Of a DNA stretch of 8,783 nt, positions 5,687 to 8,783 are shown in pieces (position 1 is the first letter of the stretch; the number at the start of each line of letters is the position of its first letter). Location: NCBI GenBank assembly GCA_014858325.1, contig RKCM01000155.1, positions 1-8,783 on the forward strand. Reading direction: 5' to 3'. The position numbers were made by a program, and so were the translations under genes. Origin of the DNA: Oscillospiraceae bacterium. GTDB taxonomy: Bacteria > Bacillota > Clostridia > Oscillospirales > Ruminococcaceae. The notes under the pieces were generated by a model. That model was not told where the DNA came from. It saw only the letters and a list, made by a program, of their open reading frames with translations, and ran no database searches.

Positions 5687-7165
5687 TTATTCCAACCCGA
5701 TCTGCTGCGCATACTCTTCCAGCAGCTCCCGCTCCAGGAAGGGGGTCTTGACGCCCATACGGTCGCGGTAAGTCTCGTGGCCCTTGCCGATGACGGCGAT
5801 GAGGTCGCCCTCCTGGGCGTGGTCCACGGCGTAGTGCAGCGCATCCAGACGGTCGGGGATCTCCACAAATTTGGCGTCGGGGTTGCCCTTGTTCATCCCC
5901 ACCCGGATATCGGCGAGGATGTCCTCGACCTTCTCAAAGCGGTTGTTGTCCTCGGTGAGGATGGAGAAATCCGCCATTTTGGCGCAGATCTCGCCCATGC
6001 CGTAGCGGCGCAGCTTGGAGCGGTTGCCGCCGCAGCCGAACACCACCACCAGCCGGTGGGGCTGATAGGCCCGCAGGGTGGTCAGGAGGCTCTCGGTGGA
6101 CACCTCGTTGTGGGCGTAATCCAGCAGGATGGTAAAGCGGCGGCTGATGGGCACCAGCTCCACCCGGCCCTTGACGGTGCAGTTGGCCAGCCCCTCGTGG
6201 ATGGCGGCATCCGGCAGGCCCAGCACCTTGCCCACGGCAAGGCAGGCCAGCGCGTTGTAAACGCTGAACTCGCCGGGCATATTCACCTTTACGTCCATGT
6301 CGTCCTTGCCGGAGACATGGAACTGCACGCCCAGGAAATCGTGGGTGCGCAGCAGCCGGTAGTCGCCGGCCCGGTAGTCGGCCTGTGCACTGCGGCCGTA
6401 CGTCACCAGCTTGCAGGTGTGGCCCTCCAGCAGGGCGGCGGTGTTCTCGTCGTCGATGTTGACCACGCCCACATCACACCGCTGGAAAAGCTGGCCCTTC
6501 CAGTGGCGGTACTCCTCAAAGCTCTTGTGCTCGCCGGGGCCGATGTGGTCCGGGGAGAGGTTGGTGAACACGCCCACGTGGAAGTGGATGCCCGCCACGC
6601 GATCCATCATGAGGCCCTGGCTGGACACCTCCATCAGAGCCGTATCGCAGCCTGCATCCAGAAACTCCCGGAAGGTCTTTTGCAGCTCGTAGCTCTCGGG
6701 GGTGGTGTTGGCGGTCTCCCTGTGATGGCCGAGGAAGTAGACGCCGTTGGTGCCGATCATGCCCACCTTGCGGCCTGCGGCCTCCAGCACGCTCTTGATC
6801 ATGTGGGTGGTGGTGGTCTTGCCCTTGGTACCCGTCACGCCGATCATGGTCATGTGCCGGGAGGGGTTGCCGAAGAGGTTGGCGCTCATTTTTGCCATGG
6901 CGTAGCGGCTGCTTTCCACCTTTACCACAGTGACGTCCGGCATCCCGGACAGGTCGATGTCGTGCTGGACCACCAGCGCGCACACGCCCTTGGCCACACA
7001 GTCGGCGGCAAAATCATGGCTGTCGCGCTGGGTGCCCACGATGCAGACGAACAGCCGCCCCGGGGCGGCTTTGCGGCTGTCGTAGATGATATCCTCGATC
7101 TCGGTGTCCAAACTACCCTGCACGAGGGTAAAGGGCACTTCTTCCATCAGTTGTTCCAGTTTCAT
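5687..7165 (-). CDS. murE: UDP-N-acetylmuramoyl-tripeptide synthetase MurE (probably meso-diaminopimelate-adding)
   Basis: A Mur ligase of 492 residues that adds the third amino acid of the peptidoglycan stem peptide to UDP-MurNAc-L-Ala-D-Glu, using ATP in the cytosol. Counting from the ATG at 7165: the N-terminal UDP-MurNAc domain includes YDSRKAAPGRLFVCIVG (28-44); the ATP loop is GVTGTKGKTTT (109-119); TTPESYELQ and EVSSQGL follow; Lys223 in HWKGQLF is the probable carbamylated lysine; LLDYAHNE (347-354) is conserved. The C-terminal domain has the specificity loop DNNR (406-409) and GKGHE (460-464). The Arg and GKGHE point to meso-diaminopimelate, although the classical motif is DNPR. An ATG at 7183 is in frame but poorly placed. 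The ATG at 7165 has AGGAG (7180-7176) ten bases upstream. The gene follows ftsQ by 35 nt, consistent with a division/cell-wall operon. Confidence 0.93.
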   Translation of the reverse strand: MKLEQLMEEVPFTLVQGSLDTEIEDIIYDSRKAAPGRLFVCIVGTQRDSHDFAADCVAKGVCALVVQHDIDLSGMPDVTVVKVESSRYAMAKMSANLFGNPSRHMTMIGVTGTKGKTTTTHMIKSVLEAAGRKVGMIGTNGVYFLGHHRETANTTPESYELQKTFREFLDAGCDTALMEVSSQGLMMDRVAGIHFHVGVFTNLSPDHIGPGEHKSFEEYRHWKGQLFQRCDVGVVNIDDENTAALLEGHTCKLVTYGRSAQADYRAGDYRLLRTHDFLGVQFHVSGKDDMDVKVNMPGEFSVYNALACLAVGKVLGLPDAAIHEGLANCTVKGRVELVPISRRFTILLDYAHNEVSTESLLTTLRAYQPHRLVVVFGCGGNRSKLRRYGMGEICAKMADFSILTEDNNRFEKVEDILADIRVGMNKGNPDAKFVEIPDRLDALHYAVDHAQEGDLIAVIGKGHETYRDRMGVKTPFLERELLEEYAQQIGLE

Positions 7166-7200
7166 GGTGGGTACACTCCTCATTTCTCAGATTTGTGGTT

Positions 7201-8340
7201 TTATGGGGCCGTCTCTGCCGGGGCTGTTTCCGCAGGGGCGGCATTGGGGTCAGCGGCTTCCGGGGTCGTCGGCTCAGGGGTCGCTTCCGGGTTTTCCACG
7301 GTTTCTGCATTTTCGGTGGAATCTTCGGTGGGTTCCGCCGCAGGCTCTGCCTCCGGCTGGGCCTGATTGGTGGGCGGGTCGGTGACGACAAAGCCGGAGG
7401 GCAGGGTGGGCTGGCCTTGGGCAAAGCGGAACTTCCGGGTGGTGGACGCGCTGAGGTGGCTCAGGTCGAGCAGACCCGTGTCCGTCTCGGCGCAGCCCTT
7501 GCCGTCCTGATCCAGCAGGACGTAATCGGCCATCTTGAGCTTATATTCCAGCTCGTTCAGGGTGCCCAGCAGCACGCTGATGCGGTTCTGGTACAAAAAG
7601 GCCATCTGCTCGGGGTCGGCAAACTCGATGCGGGTCACGTCCCCCAGCATCCCGTGGGCGTCCAGCGCGTTCATCAGCTCCGTCAGGGAAGCCAGACGCT
7701 TGTCTTCGGCGGGCTGAGCCGCCTCCGAAGAAGCGGCATCCCCGCTGGCGGCGCTATCGCTGTCAGCCACCGCTTCGGCGGCAAATTCCAGCTGGTCGCC
7801 GGGGTTTGCGGAGACGGGCTCGCCGCCGTAGAGGGTGGCAAGGCCCGCAGGCTGGGCGGAGTCCCGGGCCATGATCTTGAGGCTCCCCGAGAGGGTGAGC
7901 CAGCCGCTTTCGGTCTGGATGGCGTAGGCGGGCTGGGCGGCGGTGACACAGACCACCACGGTGCCCGGGTACTGCCGCTCCACGTGGATGAACTCCAGCA
8001 GGGGGAAGACTTTTTCCAGCTCCTGCGATTTCTGCGCCGGGTCAAAGCTGAAGATGTTCTCCTCCGTATGGACGCCCAGCGCCTGCAAAATCTGCCCGCT
8101 GGTGTAGCCGCCCGCTTCGCTGACCGGGGTGCCGTCGGCTGTCTGCACCTGAATGGAGCTGATCTTGAACAGCATGGTCACGGTGAGATACACGCCCGCC
8201 GCAATGACGCACAGCAGCAGGGCAAAAGCCGTCAGGCGGCGGAAAATGCGGCGGCGGCGGATGGCCGCCCGGGTAAGCCTGCGGCGCTTTTTGCTCTCCC
8301 GGCGGCTGGGGCTGCGGAGGTTTGCTTCGGTGGGCCGCAA
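7201..8340 (-). CDS. ftsQ: Cell division protein FtsQ/DivIB (POTRA domain); N-terminus probably disrupted
   Basis: A bitopic divisome protein that links early and late division proteins. In the 379 residues from TTG 8340: a strongly basic cytoplasmic start (RRESKKRRRL, IRRRRIFRRL), one membrane helix (~35-57, TAFALLLCVIAAGVYLTVTM), then a POTRA-like domain (~58-130; SIQVQ, SGQILQALGV, ENIFSFD, LEFIHVERQYPGTVVVCVTA). An Ala/Ser/Glu-rich spacer (~180-210) leads to the FtsQ beta-domain (~215-315; VTRIEFADPEQMAFLYQNRI, LDLSHL). The last ~60 residues are a Pro/Glu/Thr/Ala-rich tail ending in a PAETA repeat. TTG 8340 has no ribosome site. The frame stays open upstream to a stop at 8472-8470, and residues just upstream still look like an FtsQ N-terminus (NQNQNRPPQR), yet no ATG or GTG is present. 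The real start was therefore probably lost at the junction with the topoisomerase fragment. The gene leads murE by 35 nt. Confidence 0.85.
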   Translation of the reverse strand: MRPTEANLRSPSRRESKKRRRLTRAAIRRRRIFRRLTAFALLLCVIAAGVYLTVTMLFKISSIQVQTADGTPVSEAGGYTSGQILQALGVHTEENIFSFDPAQKSQELEKVFPLLEFIHVERQYPGTVVVCVTAAQPAYAIQTESGWLTLSGSLKIMARDSAQPAGLATLYGGEPVSANPGDQLEFAAEAVADSDSAASGDAASSEAAQPAEDKRLASLTELMNALDAHGMLGDVTRIEFADPEQMAFLYQNRISVLLGTLNELEYKLKMADYVLLDQDGKGCAETDTGLLDLSHLSASTTRKFRFAQGQPTLPSGFVVTDPPTNQAQPEAEPAAEPTEDSTENAETVENPEATPEPTTPEAADPNAAPAETAPAETAP

Positions 8341-8783
8341 CCGCTGAGGGGGGCGATTTTGATTTTGATTATGGCCGGAGCGGCGGCGCGGATTTTGCCC
8401 GCTTTGATAAGTTCGGAGACCTTGTCGATGATGGCCTCGCAGGTGGTGGTATAGGGGATCTCGTAAATTTCAATGAGATTGTCCGCCTTGACATACCGAT
8501 ACCGCGCCCGCAGCTTCACAGAGCCGCGGCCGGTCTCATAGATTCTTGCCATCTCCTGCGGATCGTAGAGCACCTCCGCGCCCGTGGGAAAGTCCGGCGC
8601 GGGCAGTGTCTGCAGCAGGTCGCAATTGGGATCTTTGAGATAGGCAATGGTCGTCTGACAGACCTCTGCCAGGTTGAAGCTGCAGATATTGGAGGCCATG
8701 CCGACCGCGATGCCGGTGTTGGCCGACACCAGCACATTGGGAAAAGTGGTCGGCAGCAGCGTGGGCTCCTGCATGGTGGCGTC
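8232..8783 (-). CDS. Type IIA topoisomerase subunit A (ParC/GyrA-like), fragment open at the window edge and cut short internally
   Basis: The frame is open at base 8783. About 131 residues (to ~8388) match the breakage-reunion domain of ParC/GyrA, which cuts and rejoins DNA for chromosome unlinking. Landmarks are EPTLLPTTFPNVL, GIAVGMASN, FNLAEVC, PAPDFPTG, ETGRGSVKLRARY and EIPYTTTCEAIIDKVSEL. The active-site tyrosine would lie just upstream, outside the window. ANTGIAVGMASNICSFNLAEVC-like wording is closer to clostridial topoisomerase IV A subunits than to GyrA, so parC is more likely. After KAGKIR the family sequence stops. The frame runs on as non-homologous residues, antiparallel to nothing but overlapping ftsQ in another frame, to a TGA at 8234-8232. 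The last ~50 residues are therefore not topoisomerase. The gene is either broken or an assembly join. Confidence 0.8.
   Translation of the reverse strand, partial: DATMQEPTLLPTTFPNVLVSANTGIAVGMASNICSFNLAEVCQTTIAYLKDPNCDLLQTLPAPDFPTGAEVLYDPQEMARIYETGRGSVKLRARYRYVKADNLIEIYEIPYTTTCEAIIDKVSELIKAGKIRAAAPAIIKIKIAPLSGCGPPKQTSAAPAAGRAKSAAGLPGRPSAAAAFSAA

Noticed and set aside
4787..7366. An 859-codon open frame on the + strand opposite murE, the HAD gene and part of the exonuclease
   Set aside because: It is antisense to three clearly recognisable genes, is rich in His, Val, Gly and Ala as expected from GC-biased codons read backwards, and has no recognisable domain or ribosome site.
7195..8454. A 419-codon + strand frame opposite ftsQ
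   Set aside because: It has Gly/Arg/Val-rich low-complexity sequence typical of reverse reading of GC-rich genes; ftsQ on the other strand has a membrane helix and POTRA-like domain.
1..8783. CRISPR array, tRNA/rRNA genes, insertion sequences, toxin-antitoxin or phage-defence cassette
   Set aside because: There are no regularly spaced repeats, cloverleaf-like sequences, transposase motifs or terminal inverted repeats, and every substantial coding region is accounted for by housekeeping or surface genes.

Overview
The window looks like a short chromosomal contig from a high-GC member of the Firmicutes, probably Oscillospiraceae/Ruminococcaceae such as a Faecalibacterium relative. The clues are the gene families, the GC-rich third codon positions, the Shine-Dalgarno sites of the AGGAG type and the sigma-A type promoter. 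That placement is inferred from general resemblance, not from any search. Both ends look like assembly limits: the left end is a run of 12 C inside an open reading frame, and the right end is a partial topoisomerase gene that loses its family homology in mid-protein.

Left part, + strand (1-3082). First comes the 3' portion of a multidomain surface protein: BspA-type leucine-rich repeats, an InlB/Listeria-Bacteroides-type repeat, a Pro-rich stalk, a membrane helix and an SLH-like C-terminal module. Six bases after its stop is a near-consensus promoter for a PLP-dependent threonine aldolase-type enzyme. Next is a separate 169-residue EIIA-Glc-type PTS phosphocarrier, closed by a strong intrinsic terminator at 3115-3159.

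Right part, - strand (8783 to 3165). Read in transcription order: a ParC/GyrA-type topoisomerase A fragment joined abruptly to ftsQ, then ftsQ (divisome POTRA protein), murE (peptidoglycan tripeptide synthetase), a Cof-type HAD phosphatase, a DEDDh 3'-5' exonuclease with a C-terminal four-cysteine zinc-ribbon-like segment, and a divergent DedA/VTT-family membrane protein. ftsQ through the exonuclease are separated by only 16-35 nt and probably form one operon. dedA follows 76 nt further on and may also have its own promoter. The two transcription units converge on the terminator near 3115-3159.

The core of the - strand unit is cell-envelope growth: FtsQ and MurE act in division and wall synthesis, with accessory genes behind them. 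I did not find a convincing new multi-gene system. The points most worth a second look are the topoisomerase/ftsQ junction, the SLH-like module lying behind a membrane helix, the steep GC change inside the surface-protein gene, the DNNR form of the MurE specificity motif, and the exonuclease with a zinc-ribbon-like tail.
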